64,000 nucleotides of DNA from the NCBI GenBank assembly GCA_015143295.1, contig CM026562.1, forward strand, positions 14,722,041 to 14,786,040, read 5' to 3'. Positions 20,940 to 31,236 of the stretch are shown piece by piece. Origin of the DNA: Tetracentron sinense (lineage: Eukaryota > Streptophyta > Magnoliopsida > Trochodendrales > Trochodendraceae). Made by a program: the position numbers and the translations under genes. Each line of letters begins with the position of its first letter. Position 1 is the stretch's first letter. The notes under the pieces are model-generated. The model did no database searches, was not told where the DNA came from, and saw only the letters and a list, made by a program, of their open reading frames with translations.

Positions 20940-22397
20940 TTTTCGTCTTATACTCCTTTTTTCTAATGATATGACTTTTTCTTAGTATCTTTAGGAATTT
21001 ATGTTCTTTTAAAAGAACAGGTTGAACTCATTTTTAGGCTGCCTACGTACCATGATAGGATCAAGCCAAACGTAGTTCCAAATAGGGGTGGTTTTAGACT
21101 CATAATTTACAAGTAGATAGTTTCCGTTCGTATCTAGGAAGGTTTAGACCTGTAATTTGGGATAAGTCTTTGAGAGATGATGAATCTTTTTAGCTCGTAT
21201 TTAGGAGCCTGTCAAATTGCCCTAATTTTTGCTTAAACCAACTCTTGGAGTGTTAGTTTAGGGAGCTTTTGTTGCCCTAATTTTTTCCTAGATCGACTCT
21301 TGGAGTGTCAGTCTAGAAGGCATTTTGTCTTAACTCAATGTTTTTTGTCTAAGTCGTCCTTTTGGATTTTTAACTTAACGAGCCATGTCACCCTAACTTT
21401 TGCCTTAGCCAGCCCTTCGGATTTTCAACTTAGCGGGTATTTTGGTGCCCTAATTTTTACCTAGACCATCTTTTTGAGATCTTGGTCTAGCGGGCTTTGA
21501 GAATCTTACATTGGTTGGGGGAGATACTCTGTTGTCCGTCCATTGTAATCATCAAATATGCTTCATTTAATCATTCACTTACGACAAGAAGTACTTCCTT
21601 AGAGTTGTGGTTTCTTCTTGGTGCATCAGATAGCAGTTTTCTTTATTTTATTCGTATTGAGGGATAATAATGATGATTTGGTATCCCAGGGGGATAGTGT
21701 TCTTTTAGAAGAACTAGCTGAACCCAAGTTGATTTTCTCAGGTTGCCTACGTACCATGATAGGATCAAGTCAAATGTAGTTAAGAAGGGGCATTTAGATT
21801 CTCATTTCGAGACTGAATAGGTAGTTTTCGTTCATAACTATGAAGGTTTTGACTTCGGGCTTGTATTTGGGGGGCTTTTTGAAGTTTTGATTCGTAATTT
21901 GATAGCGAATAGGCAGTTTCGGTTCATACCTAGGAGGGTTTGGACTTCGGTCTTGTATTCTGGAGACTTTTGAAGCTTTGATTTCTTAATTTGATAGTGA
22001 ATATGCAGTTTCCGTTCATACCTAGGAGGGTTTTGGACTTCGGTCTTGTATTATGGAGACTTTTAAAGTGTTGTGAACAGTTTTGGCTCATATTCAGGAG
22101 CCTGTCAAATTGCTCTAATTTTTGCCTAGACCTTCTTCTCGAAGTTTTGGTCTAGCTGGCCCTTTGTTTTGACTCAGTTTTGTTTAAGCAGCCCCTTAGG
22201 GTTTTCAACGTAGTGAGTCATTGTCACTCTAATTTTTGCCTAAGCCGTCCCTTAGGGTTTTTGACTTAGCGAGCATGTTTTGACTCTAATTTTTGCCTAA
22301 GCCGCCCCTTAGGGGTTTCAACTTAGCAAGTCATTTTGTGCTCTAAATTTTGCCTAGACCGTCTTTTAAAGTTTTGGTCTAGTGAGCTTTTTGATTC
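20940..22397 (-). repeat. C1 3' noncoding region with an array of hairpin units
   Basis: At least nine units of about 40-45 nt carry inverted arms such as CTAGACC...GGTCTAG (21455-21490, 22120-22155, 22350-22385) or CCTAAGCC...GGGTTT...CTTAGCG (22190-22330). They alternate with CCCTAATTTTTG spacers. A second repeat between (21090-22080) has ATAGGCAGTTTCGGTTCATACCTAGGAGG-like units (split as TAGGCAGTTT, GTTCATACC, GGAGGGTTT) and a repeated GCCTACGTACCATGATAGG. No ORF of protein character exists. The arrays are transcribed with the element and could structure its 3' UTR. Confidence 0.65.
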
Positions 22398-22594
22398 TTA
22401 GGAGTAATATCGCTTCAGGAATCTTGCATTGGTTGGAGGGATGATTCGCTCTCCATCTATTGAATTCAACAGGTACGCTCCGTTGGAATATACCTTCTCG
22501 ATGACGTAGGGCCCTTCCCACTTTGGTTCGAGCTTTCCGTTCATCGAGTGACGATGATTGGAGTCCTGACCATTAAGACCAAATCCCCTATTTT
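22398..22594 (-). pseudogene. Element C1: integrase C-terminal end
   Basis: On the minus strand the sequence reads through GDLVLMVRTP (in one frame) and then PKWEGPYVIEKVYSNGAYLL and NARFLKRYYS followed by a stop, the usual C-terminus of a Tat-lineage integrase (family pattern: NWEGPYRV...GAYRL...NAxHLKKYY). A one-base frame change lies between the two parts. The segment is separated from the rest of the integrase (50340-50931) by the B insertion. Confidence 0.85.
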
Positions 22595-23265
22595 TGTTGT
22601 GACCCAAAATACCCCCTAGGAGTTAGGGATACTTTAGCTTGTGACCGCCGTATCATACATCCCATATGATATATAAGGCACATATAACAACCTGTCAGAG
22701 TACACAGACATACATAGCAGAAACGATTTAAAAACACATAGCGGAAGCAACTTACAATAATTTCTCCTATCGATTAGTTCAAGTTTGAACCAATAAAATA
22801 AACATGTGTATAAATCCAAAACATGGAGTGGACAAGTCCCATTCTCACTTAACCAAAGCAAGTATCATCTTTGCCTAACATGGTCAACAGAAATCAAAGT
22901 CATGATGCCTATTCAGTGAGCTGTCATCCTGGTAGGGGTCCATAGAAGGCTCCAGGTCATAGTACTCTTCCTCTACCCAAGGCTTTGAATCACACAAGTT
23001 GAAAGGAACCCGAGCACCTGCTGATGATAACAAATATCGGCTGAGCGTGGAATACTCAGTGCGTACACACTACTAACAATAAAGCAATAATATCATAGGG
23101 GCATGCAAATCATGGAGAGTGAAATCCTTAAAATACATCTAAGCGTAGAAATGTGAAATAGCACGTATGATGAAATCCAAAACCAAAAACCGTGTGAGTC
23201 ATGCGATAATCATAGCCTTGTGAGTTCATTGAGTTAAGTCCATAGAGTTCCTTAGAGTCATTTAT

Positions 23266-25715
23266 TGTAGAGCCCCAGAACTTTTGCTATGTATTGGAAC
23301 TCGTGCCAAGATGTTTTGCCTTTCTAATCCTCCAATTTCTATGGAATGAGAAAATATAAAGAACCCTAAGTGTTAAGAAGTAGTATTCGTAAGTTGAATA
23401 TATCGAAAACCCGAGTTACTGAAACCCATTTGCGGATCAGTTGACTTCAGGGGTAATTTAGTCAATAAATAAAAAATAAATTGGAAATTCTAAAATGGCA
23501 AGAATGTTCCCCTTCGAAAGACGAATCCAACGCAAGTTGAATCGTCAAAATTGGGCAACCGAGTCAAAAGTTATGGTCGAATTACCAAAGTAGGGGGAAA
23601 ACTGGGAGAAAACAACAAGATCTGGAAGGTGCGATCGATTGCAAGTTTGGTGCGATCGATCGCATGCAGGCGAATTGGGTTCCAAACTCTTGGGGTCATA
23701 TGTGATAGATGGATTCCCCAGGTGTGATAGATCGTAGGGTTCTGCGATCGATTGCAAGTATGTGCGATCGATCGCATACAGAGGGAATTTCAGACCAATG
23801 TGTTCGGGTTCATGTGCGACAGATCGTATCCTGGTGCGATCGATCGCATCCAAGTGCGATCGATCGCAAGGACCTGCGATCGATTGCAGATAAGTGTGCG
23901 ATCGATTGCATCCAAGTGTGATCGATCGCAAGGACCTGCGATCGATTGCAGATAAGTGTGCGATCGATCGCATGCAGTAGCTGATGCCAGATTTGAGGGT
24001 CTTAAACCCTTGTGTTGTGAGGGATTTTCATTTTAGGGCTTTTCTAACCTAGAGGAGAGAAAGAGGGAAGAAAGAGGAAGAGAGGATTTTGGGAAATCTG
24101 TCCAAGGAAGCTTGGATTTGGTGATCAAGGGAAGCACAACCTTGAAGATTTGCAAGCAAGATCGTCCCCAAAGCAACTAGAGTTCCTCAAACCCAAAGAG
24201 GGATTCTTCCTCAAGTTGGAAATCCACATCAAGGGTGTTCTTCAACTCAAATCAAGGTCGGTACCCTATACTACCCTCCTAGTTCACCTTCTCCTCTCTT
24301 TTCTTCCTTTTTCTTTGTTTTCCCAAATTTCTAAGAATAAGGATGGTTGGGATGTATGGATGGAGTGTGTATGGGCGATTGGATGCCGTGTGTATGTTAT
24401 GTAATGAACGAAATGGGGAGGGCATTTTACTAATAACGAACACACATGTTTGTTGTGAGCATTAACCCACCTAGAAATCCAAGATTTAGGATTTACCCTA
24501 TAATACACATACCAAGTGTTTGATGAAATGTCACAATGAAGAAAATGCTGATTTGTTCTTAGAAAATGCATGCGTGAGTTTCCTTAAATTCTAGAATGGC
24601 ATGTGGATATATTAAATGCTTAATTGTTTGATTTAATTCTTGATTAAATGCAAATGCTTTCTATGCCAATGTCATCCTTTATTGTACACGAAACCACGAG
24701 CACGGCATGTAGTTCACAAGTAGGGTTTCAAGCATTAAACACCGTGTTTTGTTTTCAAGGTTTTATTCCCGATTTACGAACGCCATGACAAGGCCAAATG
24801 GAAGGGTTGGTAAATAAAGGTGGGACATATCCTACGATATGTTTTACCTCGCATGCATTTAGGAAGAAGGGTCTCCCTTCCCTCAGAAGTAGTTTATTTT
24901 CCAAGCAAGCATGATCACAAGCAAGAACATGACATGACAAGTTGCATTCATATAGGAAGAGGGGCCTCCCCTCCCTCACAAGTAGCAAGAACATGTTTAT
25001 TTTCAAGCAAACAAGCATGACACGCATGATACAAGCATGACACGATATGATACGACAAGACAAGAGACACAACAAGACAAGTTTTGAACACGAAAGGAGT
25101 ATTTCAAGGCAAGCCAAGCACATGACGTTTTCACGGATTTCCGACTTTGATGTTATGCAAGCATGAACTATAAAATGTTTGCTTTCCGGTATGATATAAA
25201 TTGCTTCCTATCTTATATTATATTTGCTATGCTATGGCTGTTGGTTAGTGTTTGGTGCCCGCTGAGTATTCCATGCTCAGCCGTACTTCTTATGTCGGCA
25301 GGTGATAACGGAGCGGCTGCTCCTTTTGATATCTGTGCTCTGAGCCCTTGGGTGGAGGAGGAGTATGTCAAGGAACCTGTGGAGGAACCTTCGGTAGAGG
25401 GTTATTATTAGAAGTGGTAGATTCTGAGTGAATAGCTGTGGGTGAGTTGAGAGAGATGTATTCATGTATTTTGGCGGGCTTGTCCGCATTTTCTTGTGTG
25501 TATCTTTTTGTATAAACTTGGATCACATATATATATATGTAGAGGTTTGGTTAAGTCTTTCGCTGTGCTATGTTAGAGTATGTTTCCGCTATTATGTCCT
25601 CTATTGTATATGCTCCAGGTCTTTTGCAGGTTATTTTGGTCAAGCAAGTCATGCAAGTGATGATGAGTCGTCCAAGATTCATTCTAACTCCTAGGGTGGG
25701 TTTTGGGGCGCGACA
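23266..25715 (+). mobile_element. Solo LTR S4 of a Tekay-type element
   Basis: TGTAGAGCCCC...GGGGCGCGACA, flanked by the perfect duplication TTTAT (23261-23265 and 25716-25720), inserted in the B 3' LTR. It has its own palindrome variant, TGCGATCGATCGCA, in an array (23630-23970), the double-stem hairpin (24818-24850), CTCCCTTCCCTC-type repeats (24860-24990) and the GCTGAG hairpin (25261-25281). No coding content. Confidence 0.93.
23630..23970 (+). repeat. TGCGATCGATCGCA palindrome array in S4
   Basis: About a dozen copies of (T)GCGATCGATCGCA, or a version with GATCGATTGCA, spaced some 15-35 bp. Two longer blocks repeat as a whole (23870-23910 and 23930-23970). The flanking bases differ from the ACC...GGT variant in S1, S3 and B, although the GATCGATC centre is the same. 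Confidence 0.8.
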
Positions 25716-26380
25716 TTTATAATCCATAGAGACGTAGAGTAAGTACCGTGGAGCAAAACTATAGAGCATAACCATAGAGATCTTAGAACATTTGCATTTG
25801 TGATCCTTGGAGCTTATGAACAGATCTTAGACATTATCATAGAGTTCTTGTGAACCGATCTTAGACATTTTCATAGAGTTTCTTAAAATCATCGTATGAG
25901 ACCCTTATATAAAAATCCTTTCTAGAACTTTGAGAAATCCATGGAAAAATCCCGGTTCATGTGAGACATACGAACATATGAGAGTAATTACATATTTAAA
26001 CATCAAAAACCATTAGAGGCATTAAACCAAACACATAGAGTGCATAATAGTGGTAGTTTACATCCAAGTATAAATACAACATCACATATCATATCCAATC
26101 AAGATTTATAGTATAGAATAAGAAGAACATCATGTAGGAACTAGTATTATCACAAGATTGGTAGTAGAATGTATCTACCTTGGTGAAATCAATGACTTTG
26201 ATTCCAAGGGCTTGGAACACGTGAGAACTTCGAGTTCTTTGTTAAGAAACACCCAAGAAGGGAAGATTTGATCTTCTCTTTAAGCTTGAGCAACTCCCTT
26301 AGCTTTCTCCTTCTTCTCCCCTCAAACCTCTCTCAAAATTATGCCTCAAGGGTTTCTGAAACCCTAAGGGACGAGCTGAG

Positions 26381-26391
26381 CCTTTTATAGG
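26381..26391 (-). promoter_or_regulatory. TATA box of the B 3' LTR
   Basis: CCTATAAAAGG on the minus strand, 60-70 bp after the palindrome array in element orientation. The 5' LTR has the same box at 49928-49938. Confidence 0.55.
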
Positions 26392-26855
26392 CAAAGGGGT
26401 GCTGGTTAAAGACTTAATCCCTTAATGAAGAAAATCTGCGTATAACCGATCAATCGGTGGTCAGGACCGAACGATTGGTGGCTTACCGAGCGATCGGTAG
26501 TTTTGACCGAGAGATCGGTTGAAAACACCCTCTCTGGAATTTTTTCCCATACAAAATATTTGACCAATCGACAGCTAACGAGCGATCGGTAGCTGACCGA
26601 TCGATTGGTGTTATCATCGAGTGATCAGTGCTCCCCTGTTTTGCTGCAAAAACCCTTTTTTCCACTACTTGGACCTTCTCCAATCCAATTCCAATATCTT
26701 ATACACTCAAAACACACTCCTCTAGGCTATATATATCCATCAACACGTGTACACCATATATCCAAACATTTTCATAAATCATAAACCCATAGGTGTACAA
26801 GACCATATTTGAACACTATTCACTTCTTAGTGAAATGAAGATTCAGGGTTCTACA

Positions 26856-26868
26856 TCCGCCCCCCCTT
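26856..26868 (-). other. Polypurine tract of element B
   Basis: On the minus strand AAGGGGGGGCGGA directly precedes the TGTAGAACCC start of the 3' LTR. It is preceded by GACGAAATTCTTGT, a conserved motif of chromoviruses at this place. Confidence 0.85.
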
Positions 26869-26913
26869 ACAAGAATTTCGTCCCCGAAATTGGAACGATA
26901 CCAAAAGAACAAC

Positions 26914-28273
26914 TTACATAACAAAACATCCAGAAAACAAATGAGGGTACTTATCCCTCACTTCAGCTTCACGCTCCCACGTAGCCTCTTCTGCAGAATG
27001 GTACTGCCACTTCATGAGTACTAACGGGATAGTCTTGGTGCACAAGACTTGATCTCGACAATCCAAGATCTGAGCAAGTTGTTCAACCAAAGTGAGATCC
27101 TCTCGAATCTCTATGGGATCAAGAGCAATGACATGGGACGGATCCAGAATGTATTTCTTGAGCATGAAAACATGGAATACATTATGGACCGTTGCCATGT
27201 GAGGCGGTAGGGCTAACTTGTAAGTAACCTCACCAACCCTAGTGATGATCTCAAATGGCCCCACATACCTAAGGCTGAGCTTCCCTTTCTTTCCGAACCT
27301 CATGATTCCCCGACTCGGCGAAATCTTTACAAAGACCCGATCCTTAACTTGGAATTCCAAATCTCTGCGGTGAGTGTCCGCATAGCTCTTCTGCCTATCC
27401 TGAGCAGTTTTCAATCGCTCCCTGATGATTTTGACCCTTTCTGCGGTTCGTTCAATCAATTCAGGACCCAGTGTAGAGGAGATCTACAACTACGACCATA
27501 TAAAGCTTCAAAAGGTGCCATCTGGATGCTTGCCTGGTAACTGTTGTTGTAGGCAAACTCAACCAACGGCAAGTGTTCCTCCCAACTGCCCTGAAAGTCT
27601 AACATACAAGCTCAGAGCATATCCTCTACCACCTGGTTTACCCGTTCAGTCTACCCATTGGTTTGAGGATGAAAGGCGGTGCTGAAATATAACCGAGAAC
27701 TCATAGCGTTTTGAAAAATTGTCCAGAACCTACAAGTAAACCTAGGATCTCGATCAGACACGATGGAAACCGGTACCCCGTGCAGATGGACCACCTCCTT
27801 AACATACAAAGCTACCAACTGATTCGAACTAAATTAGTCCGGTACAGAAGAAAGTGCGTAGACTTTGTCAATCTGTCAACTATCACCCAGATAGCATCGG
27901 AGCCCTTCGCTGTACGCGGCAAGCCCACTATGAAGTCCATTGAGATATTCTCCCATTTCCATTTCCATTTCTAGGTGTTGGCACACCAAACACCTAGAAA
28001 CATATTCTGCGACTTCCCTCTTCATGTTTCGCCACCAGTAGTGCCTCTTGAGATTCTGGTACATCTTGGTACCTCCCGGATTTACCGTGTGCTTGGATCG
28101 ATGAGCCTCGTCCAAGATCTCATCCCTTAATATTGCGTCGGCGGGGACACGCAACCTTTCTTTAAATGTGATCGAACCATCACCATCTAAAACAAACTCC
28201 TGACTGCCACTGCTAACCGACTTGTCTCGGTAAGCAAGAAACTCAACATCCGAATTCTACAACTCCTTGATCC
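26914..28273 (-). pseudogene. Element B: integrase and chromodomain-like C-terminus
   Basis: The minus strand carries the zinc-binding end (DEAHRSKHTVNPGG, CLVCQ; 27876-28154), a damaged catalytic core (27460-27875) and an intact C-terminal frame at 26914-27459: KDRVFVKISPSRGIMRFG, RYVGPFEIITRVGEVTYKL, then ILDCRDQVLCTKTIPLV and EEATWERE. The last part is a chromodomain-like module, as in Tekay/Del chromoviruses, where it directs integration to heterochromatin. Frameshifts break the core. Element A separates this from the RNase H part at 37202. Confidence 0.88.
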
Positions 28274-28500
28274 TGTAGAGCCCCGGACCTTTTCACATTT
28301 AATGCATGACACTTTCGTTGCCATTTTGCCTTTAAAGAGGTATAATTAATAAATAAAGAAGAAATTGGAAATTCTGAAATGTCAAAAATGTTCCTTTTCG
28401 AAGTACGAACCCAACGCAAGTTGAATCGTCAAAATCGGACGAATGAGTCAAAAGATATGGCCAAAACAGTCTGGACCTGCAGGCAATCGATCGCTCGGTT

Positions 28501-28615
28501 ATGCACTTGAGGATGAGCTCTGGAGAGGCACCGGGCATATGCACTTGAGGACGAGCTCTGGTGAGGCACTGGGCATATGCACTTGAGGGCGAGCTATGGA
28601 GAGGCACTAAGGACG
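28501..28615 (+). repeat. Three 38-bp tandem units in the A 5' LTR
   Basis: Units starting ATGCACTTGAGG at 28501, 28539 and 28577, each with ACGAGCTCTGG and GAGGCAC(C/T)GGGCAT. The same array is present in the 3' LTR from about 34883. Confidence 0.85.
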
Positions 28616-28834
28616 TAGCTTGGAAGGCACTAAGGACGTAGCTCTGATAACGTAGCTCTAGCTCTGATAACATATACGTTGTGCATCCATTGTGCAACAG
28701 ACAATGGGTACGTCGTGCAGCAGACAACGTGTACGTTGTACAGCAAACAACGTGTACGTTGTACAGCTCACGACGGGCACGTTGTACATAAGACAACGGA
28801 CAACGAGCTCAGCACTATGCACAACACAACGTGA

Positions 28835-29043
28835 CAACGTGTTCGGCACTATTCACAGCACAACGTGTTCGGCACTATTCACAGCACAACGTGTTTGGCA
28901 CTATTCACAGCACAACGTGTTCGGCACTATTCACAGCACAACGTGTTCGGCACTATTCACAGCACAACGTGTTTAGCACTATTCACAGCACAACGTGTTC
29001 GGCACTATTCACAGCACAACGTGTTTGGCACTATTCACAGCTC
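28835..29043 (+). repeat. 26-bp tandem array, eight units, A 5' LTR
   Basis: Eight units of GTGTTCGGCACTATTCACAG plus CACAAC, with a few C/T and G/A variants. The 3' LTR of the same element has only five units (from about 35219), so the arrays differ by 78 bp. A2 has about eight and seven units. Because 26 is not a multiple of 3, the array reads open in several frames and gives spurious ORFs. Confidence 0.92.
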
Positions 29044-29907
29044 AACGTGTTCGGCACTCGTGTTTTTGCAGAAATTTCAGTAAGGGTATTATGGTCTTTT
29101 GGTCGGTTCACTCTTACCTTAAGAGTTTAACCTGAGCCTTTAGGGCTCATTCTCAACACTTAGAGGAATTGGGGGATTAGAAGAGAGGAGAAAGGGTTTC
29201 CTAAGCTAGGGTTTTGCTTTTGGAGAAGAATCAAAGGGGTTTTGAGACCCTAGATCACTTCAAGTCCGGTTTTTCTCCAAGATCACGGCTCAAGCACTCG
29301 TGGAGAGCGTTCCCCAAGCTAGGGCAGCACCTCACGGTCGTTTTTGGAAGGGGTTTCTTCCTCATTTCTTCAAGGTCGGTACTTCTTACTACCCTCCTAG
29401 TTATAGTTCCTCTTTTCCCTTTATTTCTTTTGATTTTCTTTCATTTACACATGTGCTATGAGATGGATGGTTGTGAATGGTGAATGGAGATGGAATGGGC
29501 GATTGGATGCCAAGGGTTGTGTTGTGATGATTAAAATGGGGAGGGCATTGTATCCATAATAAACATACCTTTATGATGTGAGTAAACTCACCTAGAAAAG
29601 CATGATTTAGTTTAAATGAGTAATGAATAATGAACACACTATGTTTGATGAAATGCCAAGGTGAATAAAATGAGTTGTAAATTAGGAAATGCATGCCTAA
29701 TAAATTATGAATATTGCTAGGGCCTATGATAGTGTGTTTTCTTGCTTTCCTTAAATGATATGAATATTACATTGCTCAATCATTGATGTTATATGTGTTG
29801 TGAAATTACCCAAATGTCATATTTAAATTTAAATGCAAGTATGTACACGGTTCCCACGAGCACGGCATGCATGACATGATTTATCGAGGTTTTCAAGAAC
29901 ATGGTTA

Positions 29908-29941
29908 GAGGTGGGACATATCCTACGATATGTTTTACCTC
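29908..29941 (+). promoter_or_regulatory. Conserved double-stem hairpin in the Tekay-type LTR
   Basis: GAGGT pairs with ACCTC (outer stem) and ACATATC with GATATGT (inner stem) around a CTAC loop. The same structure is at 36211-36244, 7249-7282, 24818-24850, and on the minus strand at 15000-15033, 51903-51936 and 58241-58274. In S2 the loop and flanking bases differ but the stems remain. It is likely a structured RNA element of the LTR transcript; the role is unknown. Confidence 0.65.
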
Positions 29942-29974
29942 GCTTTTCACAAGAAAACAAGAACCAACATTCCA

Positions 29975-30115
29975 CGAGGGGTCTCCCCTCACTCACAAGT
30001 GCATATCATGAAGAAGGGCCTCCCTTCCCTCGCAAGTACATACATATCATGAAGAAGGGTCTCCCTTCCCTCGCAAGTGCATTGCATAAAGAAGGGTCTC
30101 CCTTCCCTCTCAAGG
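29975..30115 (+). repeat. Tandem GGGTCTCCC hairpins in the A 5' LTR
   Basis: Four units of about 30-37 bp with AGAAGGGTCTCCCTTCCCTC and CAAGTGCAT. GAAGGG pairs with CCCTTC in each. The same array occurs in the 3' LTR (36278-36417) and in A2. Confidence 0.75.
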
Positions 30116-30905
30116 CATCTCTCAAGCGCATCTCACAAGGATATCTCACAAGTGTATCTCACAAGTTACATGATCACAAGCAAGCACGCATGACATGACA
30201 AGTACGACACGCTCGACAAGATCAAGTAAGACAAACACGACAAGCTTTCAAGTACGAAAAGATATTTCAAGCCAAGTCAAGTGCACGATGTTTTCAAGAG
30301 GTTTTATCGGCTTTCTACGAAATACAAGCATGATTATAAATTGCTTTACTTCCTTGTATGATATGAATTGTTTCCGTCTAACATATATGAATTGCTCCTG
30401 ATTTATGTATTGTCATTTTTATGCTATGACTATTGGTTAGTATTTGGTACCCGCTGAGTATTCCATGCTCAGCCGTACTTCTTATGTCGGCAGGTTCTGA
30501 GAGAGCTGCTGCTCCATTTGATGTTTGTGCTCCTGGTCCATGGGTGGAAGAGGAGTACGTCAAGGAGCCTTTGGAGGAACCTCCCGTAGAGGGTTATCAG
30601 TAGGTGGTGTTAGATTCTGAGTGGATTGGCTGTGGTGAGCATGAGTGATTATATCCATGTATTTTGGCGGGCATGTCCGCACTTTCTTTGTTTTGATTTC
30701 TTTGTATTAAACTTGGACCGTGTGTATATACTTAGAGGTTGTTAGACTTCCGCTGTGTTTTATAGTTATGTTTCCGCTGTCATCCTCTATTGTATATGCT
30801 CTGTGGGTTTTTGCAGGTTGGTTTGTCAAGCAAGTCATGTAAGCCATGATTAGTCGTCCAAAGTTCACTCTAACTCCTAGGGTGGGTTTTGGGTCGCGAC
30901 AGAAG

Positions 30906-30917
30906 TGGTATCAGAGC
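30906..30917 (+). other. Primer binding site of element A
   Basis: TGGTATCAGAGC, complementary to the 3' end of plant initiator tRNA-Met, four bases after the 5' LTR end. Confidence 0.95.
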
Positions 30918-31088
30918 TTAGGCTTTAGGTCTCTAGGGTCACTTAGAATCTTATACCACGGCTTGACAAGAGCATATGTTAGGAAACAAGTTAGGAAGGA
31001 AGTGAGTCGGGAACGAGTCTGGTTCCAAGTTTAAGACTAAACTTTAGTCTTAGTCTAAAATGGTTGCTTTAACCAAGTACGGTCCTAG

Positions 31089-31236
31089 GTACGCAGTTGT
31101 AGCTTATTTAATTATCCGTAAATTAAACTGTTAAGTATTAATTGATTGTGTACGTACTTGGCATGTTATATATGTATATATACCTACATGTATCCACTGT
31201 TGATGCATGGATTAACTCCGCTAGTTAAAATTTCAG
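31089..31236 (+). other. Putative intron 5' of the protease in element A
   Basis: The donor CTAG|GTACGC and acceptor AAATTTCAG|GA bound a 148-bp AT-rich segment. The segment contains in-frame stops (for example TAA at 31119). After the acceptor the protease frame begins GA ACC CTA CTA, matching the B exon start. Element B has the corresponding 143-bp segment (41249-41391) with the same GTACGC donor and CAG acceptor, and A2 has it at 56935-57082. In A the upstream exon (gag) is missing, so the intron has lost its coding partner. Confidence 0.6.

Larger units (their letters stand above)
22595..26855 (-). mobile_element. 3' LTR of element B (contains solo LTR S4)
   Basis: Read on the minus strand it starts TGTAGAACCCTG and ends GGGTCACAACA; without S4 and one target copy it is about 1.8 kb, matching the 1753-bp 5' LTR at 48587-50339. 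It contains the GATC palindrome array (26445-26620), a TATA box at 26381-26391 (CCTATAAAAGG on the minus strand), repeated GATCTTAGACATT segments (25800-25870) and a GCTGAG-type hairpin (23040-23060). Confidence 0.9.
28274..30901 (+). mobile_element. 5' LTR of element A
   Basis: TGTAGAGCCCCGG...GGGTCGCGACA, 2628 bp. In order: one residual ATCGATCGCTCGG motif (28488-28500), three 38-bp units from 28501, CGTTGTAC/GTACAACG-rich inverted repeats (28690-28800), eight 26-bp units (28835-29043), a leader region, four tandem hairpins with GGGTCTCCC (29975-30115), the double-stem hairpin (29908-29941) and the GCTGAG hairpin (30453-30473). The ORFs inside are repeats read as protein. Confidence 0.95.

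Noticed and set aside
28835..29043. CRISPR-like regular repeats
   Set aside because: Units are contiguous with no unique spacers, in plant LTR sequence; a plain tandem repeat.
28692..29130. Overlapping ORFs with repeated FGTIHSTTCSALFTAQRV
   Set aside because: They are the 26-bp array translated in three frames; a unit length that is not a multiple of three explains openness in several frames.
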